Origin: Acanthamoeba castellanii str. Neff
Taxonomy: Eukaryota > Discosea > Longamoebia > Acanthamoebidae
NCBI RefSeq assembly: GCF_000313135.1
Contig: NW_004457434.1
Coordinates: forward strand, 56,979-92,581
Direction: 5' to 3'
Length of the DNA: 35,603 nucleotides
This document shows, piece after piece, positions 22,121 through 33,362 of the stretch. Position 1 is the first letter of the stretch; the number at the start of each line of letters is the position of its first letter. A program made the position numbers and the translations under genes. The notes below the pieces were generated by a model. It did not search any database. It saw nothing but the letters and a program-made list of their open reading frames with translations, and had not been told where the DNA came from.

Positions 22121-24007
22121 TCAGTAGCACTTTGAGAGAACCACACTCGACCCTAACACATGCGGCAGCACACCCACAACACGACGCGTTGAGGTGAGGT
22201 GGAAGGAGTGTGTGGAGGGGAGGGTGACCCACCTTGCTCGAGGTAATGGTCGCGGGAGACCCACATGGACTGGAAGGTGGAGAGCGAGGCCAGGATGGAG
22301 CCGCCCACCCAGGCCAGGTCGCCTCTGCGTGGCTGCTGCACCACTTTGACCGCGTGCGGTGGCCCGCCTCCATGATTGGCGGTCAACGCTCGTTCCAGCC
22401 TCTCCGCCATTCCTATCCCGTCGCCCCCGACCTTGAAGTCAGTACCGACCACCATCAACACGACCAACGACACACAACGGACCTGGGAACATGGAGGTGC
22501 CGCCGGTGAGGATCACGTTTGCGCTCATCTCGTTGCGCATCTTCATCGGCCCACTGTCGCGCGCCGCCTTGGCCAGGGCGCCCAGCCCGCCCTTCTCCTC
22601 CTGCTCTTGCTCTTCTTGCTCTTCTTTTTGCTCCGCTTTTCGTTCTGTCGTGGTCCGCGGCGGCGCCCGCGTGTCGCAGTCATGGGCCTCGAGGGGGTCG
22701 AGCCAGCAGCAGCGAGGGCCTAAACAGGGGCTCAGCGCACTGGATCTGCTCCTCGTCCACCACCAGCGTGCGCCCATCCGGCAGCGCGTACTTGACTTGC
22801 GTCGGCGCAGTCTGTCGTGAGCCAGTGAGCGAGCAAGCGAGCGGACGACACGGCAGCAACTATCAAACAAGAGTCACATTGGAGGGGCTGGCCAGGCAGG
22901 CAGGTCGGTCGGTGGGTACCGGGGGCAGGGCGTGCTGGTTGACGCAGGCGACGATCTCGGCGGGCAGCAGGGACAGATAGCTCTCGCCCTCGCGCTCGTG
23001 CAGCGACGTCAGCAGACGCGTCTGGCTGAGCCGCTGCTCGTACTGGCCCACCTCCCGCGCGTAGTGCATACTCACCCGCCCTGTCGGCCCACCATGTCAA
23101 TCAACCGCCACACACACACCACACATGACACACACGGCATGGATGTGTGTGTGCCTGTGTGTTCTTTGATGAGGTTGGCGTCGGCTTCGGTGAGGTTGAG
23201 CTCGGGGTGCTTCTGGTTGAGAAGCCGCACCAGGTGCCGCGTGAGTGCCGCGCCGCCCACCGGCGTCACTGTCTCGACCTGCCGACCCGCCTCCGAGTAC
23301 ATCGTCGCTGTTCTCCGTGCAACAGATCAGTGACAGGCTCGCCGCGCCCACCGCACACACGGCCACGTACGTATTTGGAAGCCATCCCACACGAAGTGGA
23401 CGGAAGACGAGGCGTGGCCGCAGTCCACGACGAGGCCGGTCGTGCGCCCGTTCGCGTAAACGCTCAAGACCGAGCACCGCGCCTCGTACAGCGCATCCAC
23501 ACCGCACCTATCCATCGCTGACGTCAGCACCGCAATGGACACGCACACGCACACGCACATCACCGCACACACACACACGAACCTCTCGAAGAGCAGTTGG
23601 CAGGTGCGCTCGGCCGTGTGGCGGGTGATGCGGCCCGACCGTGCCACCAGCACCGCGCGATCTGTCAGCGACAGCCCGTCCTCCACCGCCTCCCTCGTCA
23701 CCTCCCAACCTCCGCCGCCTCCGCCGCCGCTTCGCTGGGTTTTGATGGCGCCGACGGCCGTGGCCACGACGGCGTCGTCCCAGTCCTGCCACGACCGGCT
23801 CCAGGGCTGGTCAAGGCCAGCAGGTGCAGGTGCAGCGTGGTGGCCTGGTGAGGTGGTGGAGCCCAGGGCGGCGAGCAGCTGGCCGGTGGGTTGGGCGAAG
23901 GTGGGCTCCTCGAAGCCGGCCAGGCCGCCACGCACGTTGCCCTCGCCCACAGCCACCACCACCGCCTCCAGTGGCTCCCCCGCGCTCGGCCTCTTCGTCC
24001 GCAACAT
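22121..24007 (-). CDS. Divergent actin-related protein
   Basis: Exons (minus): 24007-23583, 23507-23371, 23307-23155, 23080-22920, 22811-22483, 22412-22233, 22152-22121; about 471 aa. Actin-fold landmarks appear in order: a phosphate-1-like loop (VVVAVGEGNVRGGLAGF), VLSVYANGRTTGLVVDCG, YALPDGR, CAEPLFRPS, ANVILTGGTSMFPG, WVGGSILASLSTFQSMW, and a short last exon ending SKCY like actin's C-terminus. The conserved Asp of the first phosphate loop and the second loop's D-G pair are changed, so ATP binding may be weak. There is a Q/E-rich insertion near 330-360. Between 22690 and 22720 the frame shifts by one base, and removing one base makes the length divisible by three. The intron after exon 3 seems to start with GC instead of GT. 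The ARP class (cytoplasmic or chromatin) is undetermined. Confidence 0.82.
22690..22720 (-). other. Single-base frameshift in the actin-related gene
   Basis: Actin-like motif CAEPLFRPSLLL reads in one frame. The downstream ANVILTGGTSMFPG reads in the next frame, within what should be one exon. One extra base (or two missing) explains it. No intron boundaries fit. Confidence 0.65.
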
Positions 24008-24149
24008 GCCCTCCTCTTTTCTATTTTCTGAACTGAAGCTGTGACATTGTTTGTGCTTTTTTATTTTTATTTTTTTAATTGCTGACGTGTACATGCTTTA
24101 CATTTTTGTTGAAATGGACACAGACATGCCTGGTGAAGTGGTGCGGCGA
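24008..24149. promoter_or_regulatory. Spacer between ARP start and VIT-vWA 3' end (copy 1)
   Basis: An AT-rich spacer of 142 bp that must hold the ARP promoter and the end of the upstream VIT-vWA transcript. A second version of the spacer lies at 24573-24702. Confidence 0.4.
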
Positions 24150-24508
24150 TCAGGGGAGGAAGGCGGTGGCGAGCTGCACCCAGTCGATCTCCTCGCTTTC
24201 AGAGGCGAGCTTGACGTTCTTCTTCTGACGCGCGATGAACTTGAGAGCCTTCTTCACCACCAGGTCCCAGTTAGTCTTCTGACCGGGGAACCTCTTCTGC
24301 AGGAAGGCCGCCACCACGGCCGTCGCCCACAGCGCCTCCACCTCCTGGTCCACTGCTGTTGTTCACCACCACCATCAACCATTACCGCCATCGTGGCATT
24401 CATCATCAGCCCTGGCCCAACTGCACACGCACACGCTGACCTCACACACAAGACGCACGCCCGCTACACGCGCGTAACACGGAACACAGAGGCGTACCGG
24501 TGAGGAGC
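24150..24508 (-). pseudogene. Duplicate C-terminal exon of VIT-vWA gene, cut by the assembly gap
   Basis: The exon ending in WVQLATAFLP plus its upstream intron repeats the one at 24703-25048 almost exactly. The differences are a few substitutions (the exon starts DQEVEALW against DKEAEALW) and intron length. It stops at the N run within the next exon. With the ARP start duplicated as well (23968-24007 against 24530-24572), this looks like two unmerged allelic contig ends, not a gene. Confidence 0.8.
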
Positions 24509-24529
24509 NNNNNNNNNNNNNNNNNNNNN
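24509..24529. other. Assembly gap (21 N)
   Basis: A run of 21 unknown bases. The sequences on its two sides overlap in content, so the true distance may be negative. Confidence 0.99.
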
Positions 24530-24572
24530 CCTCCAGTGGCTCCCCCGTGCTCGGCCTCTTCGTCCGCAACAT
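24530..24572 (-). pseudogene. Duplicate first codons of the ARP gene next to the gap
   Basis: Repeats the first 13-14 codons of the actin-related gene (MLRTKRPSTGEPLE; the main copy has an A for T) and is then cut by the N run. Followed by the duplicated AT-rich spacer. Confidence 0.8.
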
Positions 24573-24702
24573 GCCCTCCTGCCGCTTTTCTATTTTCTGA
24601 AGCTGACATTGTTTGTGCTTTTTTATTTTTAATTTTTCAATGCTGACGTGTACATGCTTTACATTTTTGCTGGTGGGCCTAGTGCGCAGTGGTGGGGGGC
24701 GA

Positions 24703-27700
24703 TCAGGGGAGGAAGGCGGTGGCGAGCTGCACCCAGTCGATCTCCTCGCTTTCAGAGGCGAGCTTGACGTTCTTCTTCTGACGCGCGATGAACTTGAGAG
24801 CCTTCTTCACCACCAGGTCCCAGTTGGTCTTCTGACCGGGGAACCTCTTCTGCAGGAAGGCCGCCACCACGGCCGTCGCCCACAGCGCCTCCGCCTCCTT
24901 GTCCACTGTTGTTGTTCACCACCAACCACTATCATCAGCCCTGGCCCAACGTCGCACAACTGCACACGCACACGCTGACCGCACACACAAGACGCACGCC
25001 TGCAACACGCGCGTAACACGGAACACAGAGGCGTACCGGTGAGGAGCTTGGCCGAGGGGATGCCGCTGCGGAGCTTGTCGGCGGTGAGACCCACGAGGCC
25101 GGCGGCGTCGCTCCAGTCCCAGCTGCCGCTGGCCTTCTGCTTCATGATGATGTCCCGCATCTGCGCCGGCGGCGGTCCCGCCTTCTCCTCCTCCTCCTCT
25201 TCGCATTCGCTGACGGCGTAGGCTTCCGACTGCGGCGCCGACAAGAACGAAAGCGAAGACGAAAACGAAGAGCAAGACGACGAAGCCAAAGCCGGCGGTG
25301 CCAGCTGCTGCTGCTGCTGCGGCTGCGGCTGCGAGTAGGCGCTAGGGCTGGGCGCGCACGGCGCGGCCATGGCGAAGGTCTTTCCCTGGAACGAGGCGGG
25401 CGGCGGCGCATGAACCACCGGGCTGGCCTTTTCGCTTCGGGCTCGGGCTCCTCCGTCCTTCTCCTTCATCACGGACGCGCTGTTGCTCTTCTTCCTCTTC
25501 TGGCACGACTCCTGAAGGTTGGCGGCGTTGCTGGTGGTGGTGGACGAGAGGCGTCTTGCGCTAGGAGCCGCGGGGCCAGCGCGCGCCGCCACGGGCACGT
25601 AGCCGCCTCGGCCACGCGCTATACCGCCGCCGAGTGCTCCTTTTCCGCCGCGTGCTCCAATTCCGCCGGGCTGCGACCGGGCCGGGACGAGCTTCTCGAA
25701 GGTGATGGGGATCTTGCGCACCTTCATGGTGCCCTCCGTGGCCTCGTCCCGCTCCTCCACCGCCACGAACGCCGTGTGCTTCGACAGCACCCCGCTCGCC
25801 AGCGACACCCGCACCATCTCCGCCACCACGTCCTTGCCCGCCTTCACCACACCTTCCCTGTCGTGCACATAGCTCCGACCCTCCTCCAGATCCCTGTTGT
25901 CGTTGTTGTTGTTGTTGTTGTTGTTGTCCACCAACCACCACCAACCACCAACCACCACCACATAAAAACAAACCCGTCAGCTCTTCATCTTCGATGTGTG
26001 TGCGTGCGGTGTGTGCGGTTGGGGGGGGGAGAGACGGCACGCACTTGAGAAGAGTCCTCGCGGCGAGCTTGTTGAGCAGAGTGCCTTTGCTCGCCTTGCT
26101 CAGATCCACCTTCACCACCGCCTCGAACGGCTTCACTGCCGTCTTGGCCCCGATCACCACCTCCACCTCGCCTCCCGCTTCATCGGCGGCGGCGGCAGAT
26201 TCGATGATGCCGTAGACCACGAGGCGACCACCGCAGAACAGTGGCGGCAGCCTGAAGGGCGCCGGCTGCACGTGCCTCGCCGCAGCGCCCTTCCACGTGA
26301 CCGTGATGTCGGTGAGGGCCGGCTGCATGGCCCGATGCAGCTGCCGCATGACCTTCTCCTCCATGGCCTCGCCCGACCGCACGAACTCGAAGAACCCTTC
26401 CTGTTGTTGGTCAATGCAAACAACAACAACACGCCCCAAGGCGGAGTTAAAATAGTGACTCATCTCACACTTGCGAGAGAGAGCAGCAGCCGGAGCTAAA
26501 ACAGTGCTTATGTGCCAAGAAGGGTGCGGGTGTGTGGAGGGAGGGCAGGACGTACGCCAGCCTTGGCGAGGCCCTTGACAAGGTCCTGCGAGGCCTCGTT
26601 GCCCACGCCAAAGGTGAACACGCGCGTCGTCTCGGCGTGCTTGCGCACAAAGTCCACGCACTCCTGCGTGTTGCCCACCTCGCCGTCGGTCAGGATGAAC
26701 AGCTGCCGCGGGTAGCCCTCCTTGGTCTGTGCCCGCAACACCTCCTGCAACGGCCGCAGGATGTTGGTGCCGCCCAGGTTCGCGCTCATCTCCTTCACAT
26801 GCTTCGTCGCTATCTCCAGATTTCTGATCGTTGTTGTTTTCGTTGTTGTTGGTACGCACCAAACACAACAACCACAGACGACAATCAGTTTCCTCCGTGT
26901 CGTGTGTGTGTCGTGTGTGCGCGTGCGTTGTGTGCGGGTGATGGGTGGGGTGTGGGGGGTGGGGGGGGTAGTGAGTCGTACTTGTCGTTGTACTCGACGC
27001 TGCCCTCGCGGAACAGGTGCTGCGTGCTGGTGCCGAACCCGATGATGTTGAACATGGTGCCCTCGCCCAGGCTGCGCAAGAAGATCTGCAGCGTGTCCTT
27101 GACCTGGTTCATGCGGCTGCCCGACATGCTGCCCGACCGGTCGACGATGAAGATCATCTCCGTGTAGATGTCCTCGTCGTCGGCCAGCTCCAGCTGCGGG
27201 AACAGCGACACCATGACCGTCTTGCTCGTCCCCTTCTCGTCCACCTCCACCCGCCCGCACGCCCTGTTGGTCGTTGAGTGAGCATTATTATTGAGCGAAT
27301 GGCCAATCGTTATCGAGATGTGCCAGGTGGTGGTGAGGGGCGGGTACTGGTGGGGCTTGGCGAGCTTGGTGAGCACGATGAGGTCCTTGGCGACCTGCGC
27401 CTGCGCACTGTCGCTGCTCAGCGTGACCGTGGCCTGGTTGGGCTCCTCGCCGAACTCGAACGTGATCGGGTGCGACGGCGACGACAGGCTCCTGATGTTG
27501 CTCGTCATGTCTGTGATGTGTTTATGTGCATCATCATTTTGCATGGCCATTTGTTGGCGGTGGTGGTTGGTTGGTTGTTATCAGTGTGCGCTCAGTCATC
27601 CACATTCGACACGCACAGACACCGCACACACACGGCACACCGCACACCACGGATCCATACCAAAGTCGACGCGCAGCTTGAGATTGGGTGCCGAGTTGGA

Positions 27701-28643
27701 CGACGCGGCGGCGGCCTTGTAGGACGGGTTGTCGTTGTTGGAGGGCAGGCGGAACTTGAGCTGCTGGCCCTCGTCGAACTCGAGCTCGGTCACGTAGGTG
27801 ATGGCGATGTCGACGCTCTTGCCGGGCGGCAGGTTGCCCACGTTGACGGTGAAGATGTTGGGCTCGTCTTCCTTTTCTTCCATGAGGTAGGCCCCGTGGC
27901 CGCTCGCGATCGCATCGTCCTGTTGTTTGTTGTTGGTTGTTGGTTGTTGGTTGTTGGTTGTTGTTGTTGCCAGCCACGCCACACATCCGCAAACATCAGA
28001 CACACTGCGTGTGCGTGTGCGTGTGTGCGGTGCATGTGTGCGTGTGCGGCCAATGGGGGGAGGGAGGGAATGTACGTAGGTGTTCTTGGCGTCTTCCTTC
28101 TCCTGGATGGTGCCCTTGATCTTGTTGCCGTCGATGAGTGCCACGAACTCGCTCACCGTGGCCTTTTCCTCGAGCTCGAACTGGTAGATCGCTGCATCCC
28201 CCACACCCCCACCCCCCACCCCACCCCACCCCACCCCACCCCACCCCACCCCACCCCACCCCACCACAGCATTGGTCGTGATGAGCGCCCATGCCTCCAC
28301 AACGAAAGGAAAGTGGAAGAAGAAGAAGAAGAGGCAAGAAACCTTCGATGGGGGTGGACTCGGCGTTGACGAAGGTTTGACGCACAGTGACCGACGAGCA
28401 AAAGTCCGTCACCTTGGCCTCCACGCTCACCGCCTGCACCCCCCCCAGATATCGCAATTAATTAATTAATTCACTTTTTAGACATGAAAAAATAAATCAT
28501 AAAACAAAAAACGCGGGGCGTACCTTGATGGGGAGGGGGAAGGTTTCTTCGGCAGCAGCAGGCCGCACCGGCGTTGGGCGGATGGGCTGGGGCGCCACGG
28601 GGTGGGGCCTGCGGTAGATCAGATAGCCGGGTGCGCGACACAT
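24703..28643 (-). CDS. VIT and von Willebrand A domain protein, copy A
   Basis: Exons (minus): 28643-28524, 28433-28343, 28191-28076, 27919-27661, 27510-27348, 27263-26982, 26823-26556, 26400-26045, 25893-25037, 24905-24703; 904 aa, length divisible by three. No signal peptide (MCRAPGYLIYRRP), so probably cytosolic. The VIT domain spans about 41-175 (SVEAKVTDFCSSVTVRQTF, YQFELEEKATVSEF, VGNLPPGKSVDIAITYV). The vWA domain starts near 275 with a complete metal-binding DRSGSMSG motif, GTSTQ and LTDGEVGN. A Ser/Gln/Glu-rich linker follows. A C-terminal domain ends in LWATAVVAAFLQKRF and WDLVVKKALKFIARQ, as in VWA5A/PARP4-type proteins. Metal-dependent protein binding is expected; the partner is unknown. 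It diverges from the serpin. Confidence 0.88.
28199..28264. repeat. CCCCA tandem repeat in VIT-vWA A intron 2
   Basis: About twelve CCCCA units. The sense strand of the gene reads GGGGT repeats, which could form a G-quadruplex in the nascent RNA. Copy B has only a short G-rich stretch at the matching place. Confidence 0.9.
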
Positions 28644-29069
28644 AGCTCTTTGTGTTTAAGTGAGGGTGTGAAGGTGTTTGATTGTGTTAAGGTGCTTGAC
28701 CGAATGTTGACGCTGTGCGCCGCGCTTCTCTGTTTGCTGAGCAGACAAAGCAGGGAAAACGAGGCTGAAGTGAAACAGCCGCGATGCCACAAGAGAGTGG
28801 TGGCCACGCCATAATATTGAAAAATTCGCATTCTTTGCGTGCCACGCATTCTTGTCGACAAATTCTCGGTTCACGATTTTCGTGTGTTCAATCCCGAAAC
28901 GTGCAAGACAAGCGGCACAGAGAAGTGTCGGGCTCTGCTTCGCTCGCTGAGATGAAACAGCACGGCGGCTCAGTATAAGTACTGCCTGCTGCGAGAAGCA
29001 ACATAACCCAACTACAACCAACAAAGAGCAACACAACACCCACATTCAAGTCAAAAATCAGAAAGAAGA
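28644..29069. promoter_or_regulatory. Divergent promoter region of VIT-vWA A and serpin
   Basis: About 425 bp without a supported gene. TATAAGT at 28974-28980 lies 90 bp before the serpin ATG and is a plausible TATA box. TGAAACAGC occurs twice (28771-28779 and 28953-28961). Confidence 0.5.
28974..28980 (+). promoter_or_regulatory. TATA-box candidate of the serpin gene
   Basis: TATAAGT followed by a 90-bp leader that is rich in A and C and lacks an upstream ATG, as expected for a short 5' UTR. Confidence 0.5.
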
Positions 29070-30615
29070 ATGAATCAGCAAGTCGATTACGTGGCAGCGC
29101 AAAGGGCCGGCGAGGTGAGCATTCCGTTCGCTGCGGAGCTGTTCGGCCGGGTGGCATCGGCGGCCAAGGCGGACGCCAACGTGTTCGTGTCGCCCTACAG
29201 CGTCGGCACGGCGCTAGCGCTGACGCTGGAGGGCGCCAAGGGCGACACGGCGGGCCAGCTCAAGAAGGCCATCGGCTACGGACCCGACCATGACCCGCAG
29301 AAGCTGCACCACGACATCGTCTCGCTCATCTACTCGGTACGTTGTCATCATCTTCACTTCATCTTTATTCATTTTCATCATCTTACCGCACTACTCGTTT
29401 GATTTCATCAAGCGCAGCTCAACAAGGTTGAGGGCGTGGAGCTGTCGGTGGCCAACGCACTCTGGGTCTCCAACGACTTCCAGATCCACCAGGACTACGT
29501 GAAGCGATCGCAGGAGCTGTTGTCGGAAGCGCGCAACCTGGACTTCAACACCCAACCCGAGAAGTCGCGTCAGATCATCAACTCGTGGGTCGAAGAAAAG
29601 ACCAAAGACAAGATCAAGGACCTCCTCCCCTCTGGGTACACAAACAACACGCACGCACACGCACACGACACACGCACGCACACGCACACAGCGCTCACTG
29701 GTGAGCTGGGCCTACAGATCAATCCAGCCGGGCGTGCCGCTGGTGATCACGAACGCGATCTACTTCAAGGGCGCGTGGGCTCACGCCTTCAAGAAGTCCA
29801 GCACGCAGGACCAGGACTTCCACCTCCTGGGCAACGCGGGCACCAAGACGGTCAAGATGATGGAGCAGAACAAGCTCAAGACGCGGCACGGCAGCTTCGC
29901 CGACCACGCCATGGTGCAGCTGCCCTACAAGGGTCAGGACATCGTCATGCTCATCATGCTGCCCCACGAGAACTCCCCCAGCGCCCTGCAATCGGTATGA
30001 GTGTGTGTGTGTGTGTGTCTCGCGTGGTGTGGTGATGCAATGTTTGGAATGCTGACGGTTTCGGTGGTGATGCTAAATGGTGCAGGTGGTGTCGGAGGAG
30101 AATCTGAGGAAGATCAACCACAACCAGCGCTCGATGCAGCAGTCCGAGGTCAACATCAAGCTGCCGCGCTTCAAGTTCGAGTACGAGGTGGAGCTGGCCG
30201 ACCTCCTGCAGGAGATGGGCATCAGCCTGCCCTTCACCGACAACGCCGACTTCAGCGCCATGGTCGCTCCCGACTCTCCGGCCGAGTACGTTCACCATAC
30301 CTCCTCGTGCTCACACAGACGTGTGCGTGTGTGCGGTTGTGCGGTTGTGCGGTTGTGCGTGTCGTTCCTGACACAATCAACCATTGCAGGCAGCTGAAGA
30401 TTGGCAAGGTGTTCCACAAGGCCTTTGTGGAGGTCAACGAGGAGGGTACCGAGGCTGCGGCCGCCACGGCCGTGGTCATGCTCAGGTGCATGGCCATGGC
30501 GCCCAGCTCGGTGATCGACTTCGTGGTCGACCGGCCGTTCGCGTTCGTCATCTACAATGCGCGCCTCCAGTGTCCGCTGTTCGTCGGCAAGGTGGTCGAC
30601 CCCACCACCGCTTGA
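29070..30615 (+). CDS. Inhibitory-type serpin, no signal peptide
   Basis: Exons: 29070-29336, 29418-29635, 29718-29994, 30086-30285, 30390-30615; 395 aa, the normal serpin length and divisible by three. Serpin landmarks in order: NVFVSPYSVGTALALTLEGA, VANALWV, INSWVEEKTKDKIKDLL, VITNAIYFKGAWAHAF, MVQLPYKG, and KAFVEVNEEGTEAAAATAVV followed by DRPFAFVIY. The hinge EEGTEAAAAT has the small residues needed for loop insertion, so it should inhibit a protease. The reactive-site region reads VVMLRCMAMAP; by comparison with clade B serpins the likely P1-P1' is Arg-Cys, suggesting a trypsin-like target, with Cys-Met as an alternative. There is no signal peptide, as in intracellular clade B serpins. 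Confidence 0.92.
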
Positions 30616-30787
30616 TTCTAGCACACGTAACGTTCACACGCAAAATAGAGATCTACAAAGCGAACACACCACTTGTCGCACACACCACCGCACACACACA
30701 CACGCCACCACTCACCATAACTGAGCGAAAAAGAATTAAAATGTCAATACAGGAGCGGCGAAGGCGGTGGCTAGGCTGCTGCGGCTC
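30616..30787. other. Convergent 3' spacer between serpin and BPI paralog 2
   Basis: A spacer of 172 bp holding both 3' UTRs. It contains a CACACACAC run and AAGAATTAAAATG; no gene is seen. Confidence 0.5.
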
Positions 30788-32687
30788 CTACAGGGCGTAG
30801 GAGATGTCGGTGGCGATAGCGAGGTAGCCCTGGCCGTAGACGATGGTGGGGTTGATCAGGGTGACGCCCTTGATGGTGGGGATGTTGATGCCGTGCGAGA
30901 GGTAGTAGTTGAAGAACGGCACGATGGCATCGGTGCTCAGCGTCTTGATGATGTTGTCGAACAGCGAGACGTTGATGGTGCCCACGTTCGAGTACTGTGC
31001 ACACCCAACACGCGATCACGTGTAAGACCAACAACCATCAACGCGAGCCCTCGTGCCACAATCAAAACAAGAAGACGAAGAGTGAAGAACGAAGGAAAGC
31101 GAAGAGCGAATAGCGTACGGCCACAGTGACGGGCGAGTTGAGGTAGGTCAGATCAGCATAGATCCTGCCGTTCTGGACAGTAACCTAGTTTTGAGGCCAG
31201 AGGTAAGAAGACCTGAGATGAGCGCGTGCGTCGTGTGCCGTGTGTGTCGTGTCGAACCTTGGCGCTGGTGGAGAGCTGGATGTTGAGAGCGAACACATTG
31301 ACGGGGCTGCCGGAGGCCGGGAGGACGGACACGATGATCTGGCCGGGGCCGGCGACCTGAATGCCCTGGGGCGCGAAGGAGGCGGTGGGCGGCGAGGTGG
31401 TGACGATCTCCGCCTGCATCTCCATGTTGGGGTACTTCTGCGGCAGCTGCGGCAAGATATCTTGAAGGGCGCTCGGTCAAGGAAGACAGCACTCGCACAC
31501 GACACAACGCACACAACACACACATGCCACACATGCCACACACGCCACACACGCAATATAGTGATCTAAAGGATACGAGCCCAGCTATTGGTGTTGAGGC
31601 GGATGGGCGACCAGCTGGGCAGGTCCTGTGAACGGCAGCACGAGTGAACGTTGTGAGACCAGCAGCTCAAACTTTTTAAGAGTCCCACGCTCGCTGGGGA
31701 GTGGCGTGATGGTGGGCACCTTGTCCTTGAGGAAGGCGGTCATCTTGCCGGACTCCCTGAAGACGAACGAGGCCGAGTCGGGCACGAAGTCGCTCAGCAT
31801 GATCTGCATCATATCGCCGTTGACCTCGTCCGGCATCGGCTGCGCGACGAACGGCGCCTCCTAATAATCGTCCAACCAGTGTGATGATTAGATTCTTTTA
31901 AAAATGGAAAAATAAGACCAATCAAAAATAAAATAAATGGTGATGAAAATGGGCGTACGGTCTTGTGGGGCAGGTAGTAGAACTCGCCCTTGGAGTTGAT
32001 GGTCAGGTAGTTGGGGCCGAACGTCGGTCCCGACACCAGCGAGTAGTCCACCTCGGCGATGCCGGCGAACTGCTCCGTGAAGGGAATCGTCTGCAGGGCT
32101 CTGTTGCCGCCCTGTTGTGTGTGCGTGTGTGCGGTTTTGTTCGCAAAATAGCAATGAGTTCGGTGGTGAGTCTTGCATATCAAAGAGGATCGATTGATGC
32201 GAGTTGGATGCAACGCACATCGTTCAGGAGATTCTGGATCGCAGAGCCAACGGCCTTCTCGGCGGCGTTCTTGATGGCGTTGTGGAGCACCTTGAGGAAG
32301 AAGTTGTACAGCCAGCTGCGCCCGAAGAAGGAAACACCAGCGGTGAGAGCGTCAGTGACTGTAATTGAGTGAGAGCCGCCGACGAGAAAGAGAGATAGAC
32401 AGTACCTGGGACCACCGTGTTCCTTGACGCTGAGGTTGCCGATGCTGCACTGGGACGAAATGACCGCCAGAGTGGGCTTGCCGTTGGCCTCGCCCACCTG
32501 CACCGCGACTCCGATCTACGTCGCATCGCGACACGCACAAGGGAAAGCCACAGACAGCGTCAGAACAGGAAAGAGAGACACTCGATTCTTGCTGCCTCCC
32601 TGGTGGGTGAGGCGCTCGTATGTACGTTAATGCCGCTTCCGTGAATCACCAGGTTGCCGTGGCCCTTGATGTGCGGCCTGGTGATGA

Positions 32688-32718
<31 letters not shown>

Positions 32719-33362
32719 CAGTCGTGAGCTGGAGAGAGCACGAAGAAGCAACAACATCCCCGCATGAGCGGCGCTCATCGCGTACCAGTGGTGCTCCCTG
32801 TAGTGGAAGTCCATCGTGATCTCCAGAGATGCCTGTGCACTGCGCTCAGCACGCGTTAGCTCAAATGATAATCATTTGTTTTATATATACATAAAATGGA
32901 AAATAATACATAACCCTAAATATATAATAAATTAATAAATAAAATATTTCTGGAAGGCGGTACATGTTGACGGAGACGCCGCGGCCGGGGAGGATGGCGA
33001 TGGACGACTGCGGGAGGCTGAGGCCCGAAATGACGATGTTCTGGAGCTGCCAGTTGATCTTGCCGATGACCGGCGCGTGGGCGTCGCCGCCCTGGTCGGG
33101 CACGTGCACCGTGGCGAACTTCTGCTGGAGGTACTGCATCGCCACCCCGCGCGCGTAGTTCAACCCTGCATGCGCCGACCGTCTTCTTCAGCCACCAAAA
33201 AATAAACTAATATAATGAAATAAATAAAAATAAAAAAACTTCAGGTGATGAAGAAGAGGTGGTGGCACCATTCTGAGTGAGGGTGACCTTGAAGCCGGGG
33301 TTGGCGCTGCCGAGTGCGACGAGGCCAAACAGCACCAGCGCGAGCACGAGAGCACACTTCAT
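30788..33362 (-). CDS. BPI/LBP-family lipid-binding secreted protein, paralog 2
   Basis: Exons (minus): 33362-33269, 33165-32964, 32839-32786, 32677-32626, 32515-32406, 32315-32219, 32111-31959, 31860-31720, 31625-31577, 31460-31258, 31184-31119, 30994-30788; 475 aa, divisible by three. The signal peptide ends near ALGSA, followed by NPGFKVTLTQNG. It aligns along its whole length with paralog 1, for example NYARGVAMQYLQQKFATVHV, WLYNFFLKVLHNAIKNAAEK and VPDSASFVFRESGKM. Ten of the twelve exons have the same boundaries and phases as in paralog 1. The single large exon 7 of paralog 1 (343 nt) is split here by two introns (31958-31861 and 31719-31626). Function as for paralog 1: lipid binding outside the cell or in vesicles. 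Confidence 0.87.

Noticed and set aside
27278..28369. A 363-codon plus-strand open frame
   Set aside because: It is the antisense shadow of VIT-vWA copy A; the minus frame has domain motifs and splice signals, this one has none.
29640..29700. Thr/His-rich coding repeat in the serpin
   Set aside because: It is a CACACG repeat inside an intron; the serpin motif order is continuous once it is removed.
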